A stretch of DNA of 31,241 nt. Source: Priapulus caudatus (Eukaryota > Priapulida > Priapulimorpha > Priapulimorphida > Priapulidae). The translations under genes were made by a program, and so were the position numbers. The notes under the pieces are model-generated. The model searched no databases. It was not told where the DNA came from and worked only from the letters and a program-made list of their open reading frames with translations. Position 1 is the stretch's first letter. Every line of letters starts with the position of its first letter. Positions 1 through 27,194 of the stretch are shown piece after piece. The stretch covers positions 32,255 through 63,495 of the forward strand of contig NW_014577242.1 of the NCBI RefSeq assembly GCF_000485595.1. The letters run 5' to 3'.

Positions 1-136
<136 letters not shown>

Positions 137-238
137 CGTGCGTGCTCGCACGCGTATGTGTGTGTGTGGCGAATCACTGAGTGTAGACATTTACCGTAAT
201 GCTGACCTTGCGTCTGTATCTGGTTCTCCCACCTGCAG

Positions 239-330
239 CTCTGAAGATTCACGTGAGCGATGATTTTAAATCTATGCTCGACAAGTATGGAGTATTTACT
301 CTCGAGGAGCGAGAAGCACAGTGGATCAAG
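239..330 (+). CDS. Guanylyl cyclase penultimate exon
   Basis: A CAG acceptor ends at 238 and a GTATGC donor begins at 331. The exon enters with two bases of a split codon and leaves in phase 0 after Lys (AAG 328-330). It encodes the LKIHVS motif of the cyclase domain. Confidence 0.78.
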
Positions 331-1070
331 GTATGCGTGTACGCGCGTGCAAGTTCTACATCGGTTCTAGTGAAATTTGTTTGTTATACTAGAGGATAAT
401 TTAAGATTTAGAAGAAAAAAACTCCGAATACTACACACAGTTGTGTTCAGCCAAATAAATATTATTTCAAAAGACTTCTGACCCGATTTCCGGCTCTACC
501 CGACTCTCGCACTTCTCCCCCAAACAAATGACTTATCCCCTATTATGCTACTCACGTCCACACATGGGACATACTCATATAAAAATAAACAAACTTTTTG
601 AAGTGAATTGGTTCATATGCACAGCTTGTGTAGCTTGTTCATAAGTGCGTTTACGCATTCACATGCCTGCGCGTGTGCAATAATACTACCAGGAGTGTCA
701 TACTATCAATAGCGAATTAAGTATTTAATTAATTAACGAATTAAGCGAGTAATAGTCGATACTAGCAAGTAGTAAGCGAGTAATACGCGATACTAATAGA
801 GTGCAGATGCTAATACAAACTCCACGACCAGAGCCGTATATATATACACTAGAGACTCTATAATACGGCTCTGCCCACGACAGAGCGAGAGCGCTATCTG
901 TCGTGGAGTTTGATGCTAATAGACACGCGTCTATGCTATGTTCTATGCAGGGTAAAGGATTGATGGCGACGTATTGGCTAACGGGTTGCACGAACAGCTC
1001 TGGATTGGGAGCAGAGCGATTGCTGGTGACAACGTTTCAGAAACGCCTGAGTGCAACCCACAGTGAATGA
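239..1070 (+). CDS. Guanylyl cyclase, C-terminal two coding exons (partial gene)
   Basis: This is the end of a class III nucleotide cyclase that makes cGMP from GTP. Coding pieces are 239-330 and 951-1070, joined in phase 0, with the 5' part outside the window. The first exon reads ALKIHVS followed by a divergent GVFTLEERE stretch. This matches the end of the metazoan guanylyl cyclase catalytic domain, where the family has (M/A)LKIHVS...F.LE.RG. The second exon opens with GKG and continues LMATYWL, the family's highly conserved GKG...TYWL end. A 28-residue tail follows, then TGA at 1068-1070. Together these motifs favour a receptor-type or related guanylyl cyclase over an adenylyl cyclase. 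The receptor and kinase-homology parts cannot be seen, so the subtype is unknown. The usual RG after the LE.. motif is replaced by RE-AQW, a mild divergence. Confidence 0.8.
331..950 (+). other. Guanylyl cyclase last intron, with a nested inverted-repeat element
   Basis: The intron is GT-AG. Its first 400 bases hold nothing recognisable. The last part, about 725-911, is made of short degenerate repeats (GCGAGTAATA-type) leading into a nested inverted repeat at 817-911. Confidence 0.7.
817..911. repeat. Nested inverted-repeat (MITE-like) element
   Basis: The outer arms are perfect 12-mers: AAACTCCACGAC at 817-828 and its complement at 900-911. Inside lie two more inverted pairs: AGAGCCGTA (830-838) against TACGGCTCT (864-872), and CGACAGA against TCTGTCG near 888-902. 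The GATGCTAATA motif occurs near both edges (about 807 and 912). It looks like a short foldback element. No coding capacity. Confidence 0.6.
951..1070 (+). CDS. Guanylyl cyclase terminal exon
   Basis: The acceptor TTCTATGCAG ends at 950. The exon reads GKGLMATYWL and runs 39 codons to TGA at 1068-1070. It is phase 0, matching the upstream exon. The motif is the strongly conserved final strand of guanylyl cyclase catalytic domains. Confidence 0.82.
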   Translation, partial: GKGLMATYWLTGCTNSSGLGAERLLVTTFQKRLSATHSE

Positions 1071-1150
1071 GGAATATCATAATTAACACGTCAACTAATA
1101 TTCATAATTAGGATGGATGATACATAATCATATAATCATAGTCGATAATA

Positions 1151-1156
1151 ATTAAA
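1151..1156 (+). terminator. Possible poly(A) signal of the guanylyl cyclase gene
   Basis: An ATTAAA hexamer lies 81 bases past the stop codon. It is followed from about 1185 by a GT/T-rich tract of the kind found downstream of cleavage sites. No better AATAAA lies close by. Confidence 0.35.
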
Positions 1157-1194
1157 ACGCTGGAGATTTTATGATCAGCGAAGAGGTTTGTATT

Positions 1195-1345
1195 GTTTTG
1201 TGTTTGTGTTATTGTATTGATTGTGCACTATTATCGTGCACTGTTGTGTTTGTATTGCTGATTGATTGCGCACTATTGATTGCGCACTATTAATTACTGT
1301 GCACTATTGTGTTTCTATTACTGATTGATTACTGTAGGCCTATTC
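1195..1345. repeat. Degenerate short tandem repeat (TGATTG-TGCACTATT type)
   Basis: The motif (A)TTGATTG(C/T)GCACTATT recurs at irregular spacing of 16-40 bases, with GTGTTT interruptions. This is a decayed minisatellite just downstream of the guanylyl cyclase gene. Confidence 0.6.
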
Positions 1346-2200
1346 ATTGTGCGTGCCGCGAATTCGTCATTGACATTCGTTTTGAATTTCTTTTTGATTT
1401 CATTTTTAATACGTTTAGTTTTCCGAAATTAAAAACATTCCTGGGGCCAAGCTGTATATATGTGACCCGGATTGATATTAGATCCAGGTCTGATTATAGA
1501 ACCAGGACAGAGCTCGAACGGAAACGGTCTGAAACCTTTAGGAAATGGGAAAGGAATGCGCTAGACGGATCCTTGTGGCGATTTGACTGCGTATATATCC
1601 GTCGACAGCGGCAAAACTCAGTAGTATGTGGTCGTTCCTGTATATGACGGTTGTTGTTACATTAGAAATTACTTCTTCAAACAAGTCAACATCGGGTGTT
1701 TCACGTCGTGCACGTTACATCGTATATTGCAATGTTGCAACTAGGCGATGCTGCAGCCTAATCGTGTACCTACTACAATGTTTAGTAGTGGCAGAGCTAG
1801 TCCGAGCCGACGCAGAACCCAGTAAACCCGCACCCTCAGATTAGCAAAGCGGAGTTATAACGTCTGCATTTGCGGACAATGGCAGTACAAAGGTACAGAG
1901 CATAAAAAGGTACGAGCAGCTCGCATTGTATTTCTTCCTGTATAATAATAGACAGTCTATACTGATCTCTACTATGACTGTGATTTAAAGTTTTACTAAC
2001 TACGCTTGTTTATTTCTAAAGCGTCATGCAACAAATGCTATGGTCTCAAGTTCTATCTATTCTAGATGTGTGGGCGCGCGTGCGTATGCAAATGTAAATT
2101 ATTCCTCCATAAAAAATTATTCCTAAATAAAAAATTATTCCTCCATAAAAAAAATTCCAGATAAACATTAAAACTAGACAAACAAACAGATAACATAAAG
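1346..2200. other. Intergenic stretch without a recognisable gene
   Basis: Open frames here (for example + strand 1309-1647) have no recognisable motif or domain. From about 2094 the sequence becomes short AT-rich direct repeats (AAATTATTCCTCCATAAAAA occurs about three times in variant form). Confidence 0.5.
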
Positions 2201-2204
2201 CCAT

Positions 2205-2800
2205 ATATTCATAGAACAACATAACATGAATATATATTACCAAAAACTATTATTATACAATAATATTCAAACAACCATATAAAATCATGAACATCATTAT
2301 TAGATTAAATAAATAACAAACAATTTTAATTATCTTCTATTCATATATACATAGAACAATAACATCGTGAATATATTACCAAAAATTATTATTATACAAT
2401 ATTATTCATACAACCATATAAAATCATGAACATCATTATTAGATTAAACAAATAACAAACAATTTTAATTATCTTCTATTAATATATACATAGAACAATA
2501 ACGTCATGAATATATTAACAATAACATTATTATTATACAATACTATACATACAACCATATAAAATCATGAACATTAATATTAGGTCTTCAATTCATATAT
2601 ACATAAAACAACATATCATCAGGAGTGAATAAATAAGATATAATTATATATATATATATATAATATATATATATAATATCTCTATTATTCACTCCTGATA
2701 GCACCATGAATGTAGTAACAAAAACATTGTTACACAATACTATACATACAGCCATATAAAATCATGAACATCAATATTAGATAAAATAAATACAAAAATA
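2205..2800. repeat. AT-rich tandem repeat, unit about 140 bp
   Basis: The marker CCATATAAAATCATGAAC recurs at 2275, 2414, 2555 and 2752. The first intervals are 139 and 141 bases. The last is 197 because a palindromic insert interrupts that unit. Units also share CATGAATATATTA and TATTATTATACAATA segments. Confidence 0.8.
2618..2699. mobile_element. Short palindromic MITE-like insert
   Basis: A perfect 15-bp inverted repeat, ATCAGGAGTGAATAA at 2618-2632 and its complement at 2685-2699, flanks an (AT)n-rich core. Almost the whole 82 bp is self-complementary. It interrupts one unit of the 140-bp tandem array, so it is younger than the array. Confidence 0.6.
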
Positions 2801-3107
2801 TTTATAACTACTATAAAATAATAAAATAATAATCAATGTTATATCATAGATAAAATAAAACAACAAAACTAAATTATACTATAATTTAGTGTCTCTTCAG
2901 CATTCTGCATTATCCTTGTCTGTCTCCCTCTCCATCTTTTTGGTGGTGCAAAGCGGTGGTGCTGTGGTGTCTCGTGCGATGCAATTCCGAACTGTTGCAA
3001 AGACATGGAAAGTGCCAGATGTACGCACGTGCGTATAATATATATATATATATATACTGTAAAAGGGAGTTGAACATTTCTGAAAAAAGAACAACCAGGC
3101 AGTTTAT

Positions 3108-3256
3108 GATATTTTATTAGCTCCAACAGTATAAGACTCTCCTCTGTTGTAACGCTACCTACCTCAGCTAGTTCAGCAGTCAACTTCTCCCTTCTGATGT
3201 CACATGAGAGCTCAAGATTCTCCCATGTGAGGCACCTCTGAACTGTTGCAAAAGAG
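3108..3256 (-). pseudogene. Possible - strand exon or transposon-protein fragment
   Basis: On the - strand an acceptor-like TTTTGCAACAG is followed by an open stretch rich in Glu, Leu and Arg: TWENLELSCDIRREKLTAEL, then further on EESLILLELIK. This resembles the charged C-terminal helix of MADF/Myb-SANT-like proteins carried by Harbinger-type transposons. A donor-like GAG|GTAGGT lies within it. A second stretch at about 2890-2998 begins after a nearly identical TTTGCAACAG. I cannot name the gene, and this may be decayed transposon sequence. Confidence 0.25.
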
Positions 3257-3299
3257 AGCATACAAATGTGTGTATACATGGTCAAACGAAAACAAACAC

Positions 3300-3490
3300 A
3301 TGCGCACACATACACACCTGCGTGCGCACACGCACACACATACGCGCAGTCACGCACACGCATACGCGCAGTCACGTACACGCATACGCGCAGTCACGCA
3401 CACGCATACGAGCAATCACGCACACGCACACACATACGCGAAGTCACGCACACGCATACGCGCAGTCACGCACACGCACACTCTCAGAAT
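3300..3490. repeat. 22-bp minisatellite (CATACGCGCAGTCACGCACACG)
   Basis: About six units of a 22-base repeat built on CATACGCGCAGTCACG plus CACACG, embedded in CA-rich sequence. Every frame reads through it as His/Thr/Arg repeats, so the open frames here are not genes. Confidence 0.9.
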
Positions 3491-3589
3491 AGCAGGAACA
3501 CTACTTGGTACACGTTTTACTTCTGCGTGTGCTATGTGTAGGCGTGCATGCGTGCGTGCGCTTGTGTTTGTGAATTCATGCACCTGCAC

Positions 3590-3770
3590 ACGTTCGCGTC
3601 TGCTGCACAATAGAGAGGTTCGGCGCGGCGTATTACGTGTACGCGAACGCGAATCGACACGAGTTTCTGTGCTGACGTCATCACTTTGCGGGTATTTTCT
3701 CGCGTCATCGACAGCTGCGCGGACGGATTTCACGCCTACACGACAGCTTTCACGTAAGTCAAAAACGTGA
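3590..3770 (+). promoter_or_regulatory. CpG-rich block with CRE palindrome and donor-like site; candidate promoter or 5' exon
   Basis: This block is much richer in CG dinucleotides than its surroundings. It contains the full CRE/ATF palindrome TGACGTCA at 3673-3680 and ends in TTTCAC|GTAAGT, a good 5' splice site, at about 3754. It could be a promoter with a non-coding first exon for the IRE1 gene 1.3 kb downstream, or for an unrelated transcript. No transcript evidence is available. Confidence 0.3.
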
Positions 3771-4370
3771 ACAAATATTGCGATTTTTTCGTGAATACCT
3801 TCACAAAAACACCGTTTCAAAGCACATTATACAAAATATACTTATTTAAGATCACATTGAGCTGTGAATTCGTTGTTCTTAGAAATTCGTTTCATGAGAA
3901 ATATGACGATCAATCTGGCTACTTTCACGTCACATTTTTAAGCGGCATATTTTTTCTTCTTCAAACATCAGTCATGTCAATGCGAGATTTGCTAGTGATA
4001 TTTGTTGAGATTATGTTGAAAATAGCTAGCACATAAGTTGGTATGTGGTCATTTTATTACTGTGTAGGTAGGCTATTTATTAAGACTATACTATCCATGG
4101 ATATATAAAATTATATTAAGAAGTATGTATTAATTATACCTTCTTAATACGTTCTTGATACAGTCTCTAAATTTGCACGCAGATTACCAGCAACAGAAGA
4201 AGTAGTCGTCGTTGTAACGTTTTTCGTTTATCGTATACATACCCCCTAACCATTTTAAGTGCATATTCATCACGAAATATAACTCCTCTGGTGAGATATT
4301 GCGCATGCGCTAACACACTAACGTAGCTAGATCGTGTACTGGCTGGTATATGCAGCAGGGACCTTACATA
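3771..4370. other. Intergenic stretch, no gene seen
   Basis: AT-rich sequence. One small inverted repeat (TATTAAGAA about 4113, TTCTTAATA about 4141) could form a stem-loop. Open frames are short and without motifs. Confidence 0.5.
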
Positions 4371-4377
4371 TTTATTC

Positions 4378-4460
4378 CATCTTCTACAGTACTTCTACAG
4401 GATGAGAAATACTTCAGTTCTACAGTACTTCTACAGTACTAATACAGTTTTACAGTACAC
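4378..4460. repeat. Short tandem repeat (ACTTCTACAGT type)
   Basis: CTTCTACAGTA-like words recur about six times with small changes. Confidence 0.7.
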
Positions 4461-4503
4461 TATAACCAGGGGCGGCGCCAGGGTATTTTATTAGGGGGCG
4501 AAA

Positions 4504-4649
4504 CCAGAGGCGTGTGCAGGATCACGCGAAGGGGGGGTCAGGGGGTCTCTCCCCCAGAATTTTTTTGAAATTAGACCCCCTCAGATGCGTTTTCTGCGCG
4601 AGCAGGGGGGGTCCGGACCCCCTGGACCCCCTCCTGTACACGCCCCTGG
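4504..4649. mobile_element. hAT-like MITE remnant
   Basis: Terminal inverted repeats of 18 bases are CCAGAGGCGTGTGCAGGA (4504-4521) and TCCTGTACACGCCCCTGG (4632-4649), complementary at 16 of 18 positions. The CAG(A/G)GGCG start is typical of hAT-type elements. The inside is made of G- and C-runs with local self-complementarity. A second such terminus, CCAGGGGCGGCGCCAGG, lies just upstream at 4466, so two insertions may be nested. No clear 8-bp target duplication is visible. Confidence 0.55.
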
Positions 4650-5039
4650 GAACTGTAGACTCTGATACCGTGTGCGCTTGCACTGACGGATGGGGTCCAG
4701 GGGGTAGATTCGTGATTCATCAAGCTGCGTACGCAAAATATTTTGCGTAAATCTTGTGTACGCAATCGATAGCTTTTGTCGCCCTCTAGCGGATCACTAT
4801 ATCTCCCCTTGTGTAAATTTAGAAATAAACAAACTGCAATAATGGTGGCGTTGTGATGATGTGTCGTTCATGCCATGACATTTGTTGCCTACCTGTGCGT
4901 GGTTATATTTTAGTACTTGATTACTAGGATTATGTGCTTTACTAAGCTCTATGATCGCGCGAAACTAGAGATCCCGACATTTCATTCAGAATCAGTATTC
5001 AGTAAGTTCCTACGTGTGTGACACTGATAGTGATACGTC

Positions 5040-23279
<18,240 letters not shown>

Positions 23280-23441
23280 CCGATGCGCTCGTCCGGAGAC
23301 CGTGTTGTGCGATGCCGTGACTCACGCATCTGTTCATAGCTTATTAATTCATGTTCCACTGCGGACCAGTATATTCTCATGTGGATGATGGTTTGTACTG
23401 TGCTGTGTCCTGTTTTATAATTTGGAATATTGGGTGGTTGG

Positions 23442-23447
23442 AATAAA
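23442..23447 (+). terminator. Poly(A) signal of ERN1
   Basis: An AATAAA hexamer lies 163 bases past the stop codon, with T/GT-rich sequence downstream (GTGTATGTTCAC region). It gives a short 3' untranslated region. Confidence 0.7.
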
Positions 23448-24279
23448 TAATCCAAATATATTTATAATATAATTCGACGTGTATGTTCACTTTTCGTTTA
23501 CCTTGTACGTACATGCGCACCTGTGTAGAATATCATTAGTGTAGGTCAATGCAATGTATGTATTATATGGCTTAGAATGACTTAGTGACATCGTTTGCAC
23601 ACAACCTACTCATTGTGACTCAAGGTTAAATCGGGTTTGATGAAGGTTTTATTATGTTGATTCGTTTGCCTATTTTAAGCGCATAAAATATCATTACTGA
23701 CTTTCACATGCGTACACACGCATATGGGGTTGGAAATTGACAGAGTTCAGCTTTATCTGAGTTAGTTGATGTAGGTTCTGACTTTTCATTTCCACTGGCT
23801 CGATATATATATCACCTCTCTTCTTGCAACGCCCAACTCAAATAAGACATTTATTGCTTCATATATTCGTTAAAGACAATCTAAGTATTTTTTGTTTATG
23901 TATATGGCACAGGATTTACTAAGGCTGTAAGATCTAACCGGACCTTAGCTAACGGGGGGGGGGGGCAGTTGCCCATCACGACCTTAGCATCAAGGCAAAC
24001 ACCAGACATATAATTCACTGCCCAGAACACAAACCGCACCTGGCGAAGAAAGACTAGAAAGAAGGCACTCGGGGAGTGCGAATCCTCAACACACGCGATC
24101 ACTACACGTGTGATATCAGAACGCTATTCTACAGCGCAGTGAAATAAATCGATATTAGAACACACTCTGCCACACACAACACACCTGGAAATACCGCTTG
24201 GAGCCCCGCCCCGCGTTAACAATGGTATGGTCCTTCTGAGATGACCCAGCGAACTGAGATGAACCTCAGAATCAATAGG
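23448..24279. other. Intergenic, no gene
   Basis: Mostly plain sequence, with a 12-base G run (23954-23965). No coding motif. Confidence 0.6.
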
Positions 24280-24408
24280 ATTCTACCGCCCCATAAGATG
24301 TACCGGTGGACCAAGTTTGAAATTCCTAACTCTTGCGGTTGCAAAGATATCGAGCGGACAGACGCACACACACACGCATGAACGCACGCACGCACGCACG
24401 CCCCCCCT

Positions 24409-24458
<50 letters not shown>

Positions 24459-24492
24459 CCACACACACACGCGCGCGCGCGCGCGCGCGCGA
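24280..24492. repeat. Possible retroposon tail with CGGACAGACG and (CA)n/(GC)n tract
   Basis: The sequence CCAAGTTTGAAATTCCTAAC followed by GGTTGCAAAGATATCGAGCGGACAGACG looks like the 3' end of a short interspersed element. It runs into (CGCA)n, (CA)n (24411-24455) and (GC)n (24469-24491). The microsatellite is certain; the retroposon call is tentative. Confidence 0.45.
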
Positions 24493-25425
24493 GCCAAATA
24501 CAATACCCTCCGCTACACTTCGTGCGGAGGATAATGAGTTGGTTACATAACTTACATTATGCCTGCCTACCAAACATTCAAGAATCAGATGTGGTTTGAA
24601 TAAGACATAGCTACCTATATTTCTCGTGTCTTCCCGCATGTTCTTCTACACATCATTGCTCATATCTAACGATGTCTTAACGATGTCTTGCATGCGTTAT
24701 GTCTAATTTTTGACAAAAAAGCGTGCTCCTCCTGTTTGTTTAAACATGATTATATGTTTGCTAATTGTGCCGGTTGTTGGCATTGAAAACGATGGGTAGA
24801 TTGGAATGGAAAGAAATTGGAATGTTAACAGTTTGACTCTCTACATTACGTATTTAGCTAAGAAAATTGGTTACAAGCGGAGCTGTAGTACAGTGATGAC
24901 ATTGTGGCCACCGCGAGGCGGTTATAGGGTTATTCGTACGTGTAAAAAGAGAGCAGATATCATGTCTCAGGAGCCTATTGAATGTTGTGGAATGTAATAC
25001 CACGCAATTTTACTGTCGTTTGTTGTGTAAAGTATTTTCAGAGAGCTTAATTACTAAGTCTAAAATCACACATGCACGCGCAGTTGTGCATTTACGGAAT
25101 ACGAAGCTTTAACTAAGTTTAAATTGATGAACTACATTAGCAATCATACACTGTAAATTGTTTAGCTGACGTGGAAACTTATTTATTGTCCCTTTCCGAA
25201 CGCCCCTGGATCACATGCAGTATTAATTCTCCATCAGAAAACAGTCTGCAGTTGTGAACCATATTATTATTACGTTTCTGCTTAATTTCCATCAGCACAG
25301 CATTGTTTTGTATAACGTTACATTGCACTCAGAAGTACATAATCACACAATTATAATTGTATTTATAAATTATATGTATTAGCCTACTGATCCAGATTTA
25401 ATAACATACACCCAACTGTAACGTA
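24493..25425. other. Intergenic, no gene
   Basis: AT-rich. Open frames under 70 codons, without motifs. Confidence 0.6.
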
Positions 25426-25428
25426 CAT

Positions 25429-25609
25429 GACAACACACGAGTCAGAGGTCATTTGATGGCAGCACACGGGTCATAGGCCATGCCAAGATAGTACACAGTT
25501 CAGAGCTCAGTCTATGACGATGTATGGACGAGGTCACTTTAGCTAGGATAGTAAACGAGACGGATGTCACTCTATATGATAGTATACAGATCAGAGTTAA
25601 TTGTCATAA
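25429..25609. repeat. Degenerate ~30-bp tandem repeat
   Basis: Six diverged units follow the pattern AG(T/C)ACACGAGTCAGAGGTCA plus TNNATGAT. A(G/T)GTCA-like words recur once per unit. Confidence 0.6.
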
Positions 25610-27194
25610 CAATTCCTCCCCCCCTCCCTCTGCCTCTCACAATATGCGTCAAGCCTAAAGTTCAGAGTCAAGTCTGTGTATCGGCCTCAGGATAGAACCA
25701 GAATTGAATAGTGCTAACATATTTAAGCACATGTAATACAGTCGCCTCCCTGTGATCACGGACAACAATGCTTACAAAGCGCGTTCTTCACTCGAGCCGT
25801 ACAGAAACCCGGCGATTCAGTTTAGTACATCAACCCTATGCGAAATGGACTATATTTTTTTCAGTAAAATACACAAAACAATCATTTTTTATCATATTAT
25901 GGTTTACCTTTAGGTATTTTATCAAAAATTTGCGAAAAAAGCGTGGCCTAATCGTGACGTAGATTTGGGTATCTGTGTGCATATAGTTGAAAAATAACAC
26001 ATGCAGATAGCTACACATTACTTTAACATACATATTTTTTGGCCTTGGCATAAGCTTTAATTAACGTACGTACTCTATACTCTACACAAGACCCCTTACG
26101 TAAGAGGGATCCATTGACTGTATTTTGGACATCGTGCCATTGAGATATTTACATTTCTAGAGAAATATTTATCTTAATAAATGTTTTCTACTATCGACCA
26201 AATATGAATATATACCTTAAGAATTACAAGTTGTGCATTAAATCGCACACGAGTAGACGTAAAACACGCACACTAATGATAAGTAGGAGATAACTCGATG
26301 CAACAGAAACACCAAACACGTGTCAGAAAATCTCTCAAAAGACATAGTGAGTAACAAACAATAATTAGCGACTGACACAAATTTGATGCACGTATATCCG
26401 ATGTCAGATCATAAATTTATAAGATCCCATATTAGTAATTATTATATTGAAAACCAACGCGACAAGAAGCAATGCAAGATCTATATCGCAAGTGAATATG
26501 GGCGGCCTAGCTACATTTCAACCATAAAAATATCAATATTTGAATCAATTTTACGTATTGTACTTGTACAAGCTACACTCAAATCCTATAACATTGTTTT
26601 CTTCATTGATTAGCCAACTCCTGCAGACCAAACCTTTATAATATAAAAGTTTAATTAATGAAATACTATGAAATATTTAACTATATATTTATTAACTAAT
26701 TGATAACCTTATTTAATTGAATTCCTGTTGGAAATTCTTTGGAAATTTACAAAGTATTCTTTTTCTTTTTTGCACATCTATTAACCTTATTCCTCATTAA
26801 ATGCTTGCGAGGTAATATGCCATATATTTACATATTTTTACATGTTCACCACTGTACAAGATGTTTTTATCTCATATCTTACTATAATGAGGCAAAAATA
26901 ATCACGGCTTAAATGTAATAAATGTTTACAAATTGTTATCGTACAACAACCAGCGCTTAGCCTTCTGCTTTAATTCTTACAATATATCCATAATCTTTCT
27001 TTTTCCTGATCAAATCAGAGTATTCTATCGTTTGTAAGTGAATAACTAATATTAAGTTGTTAGGACGAGTTAGATGAAATACGAGATTACAATGGCGAAA
27101 ATTATATAGACGTTTTCTACTAAGTAGTAGTAAGTACTAAGTACTACTTCTATACATACCCTGTGCATACCCCATCGTACCCAATAACAAGAGT
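25610..27194. other. Intergenic, AT-rich, no gene
   Basis: Long AT-rich stretch lying 3' of the - strand receptor gene. Open frames up to 76 codons have no recognisable domain. Its right part should include the receptor's 3' untranslated region. Confidence 0.6.

Noticed and set aside
1309-1844. Open frames of 112 and 72 codons on the + strand
   Set aside because: No family motif, no splice context, and composition like the surrounding intergenic DNA.
3246-3820. Overlapping open frames of 74-174 codons on both strands
   Set aside because: They are His/Thr/Arg or Cys/Val repeats from the CA-rich minisatellite, with no domain.
24216-24639. Open frames rich in CVCV or THTH
   Set aside because: They are translations of the (CA)n/(GC)n microsatellite.
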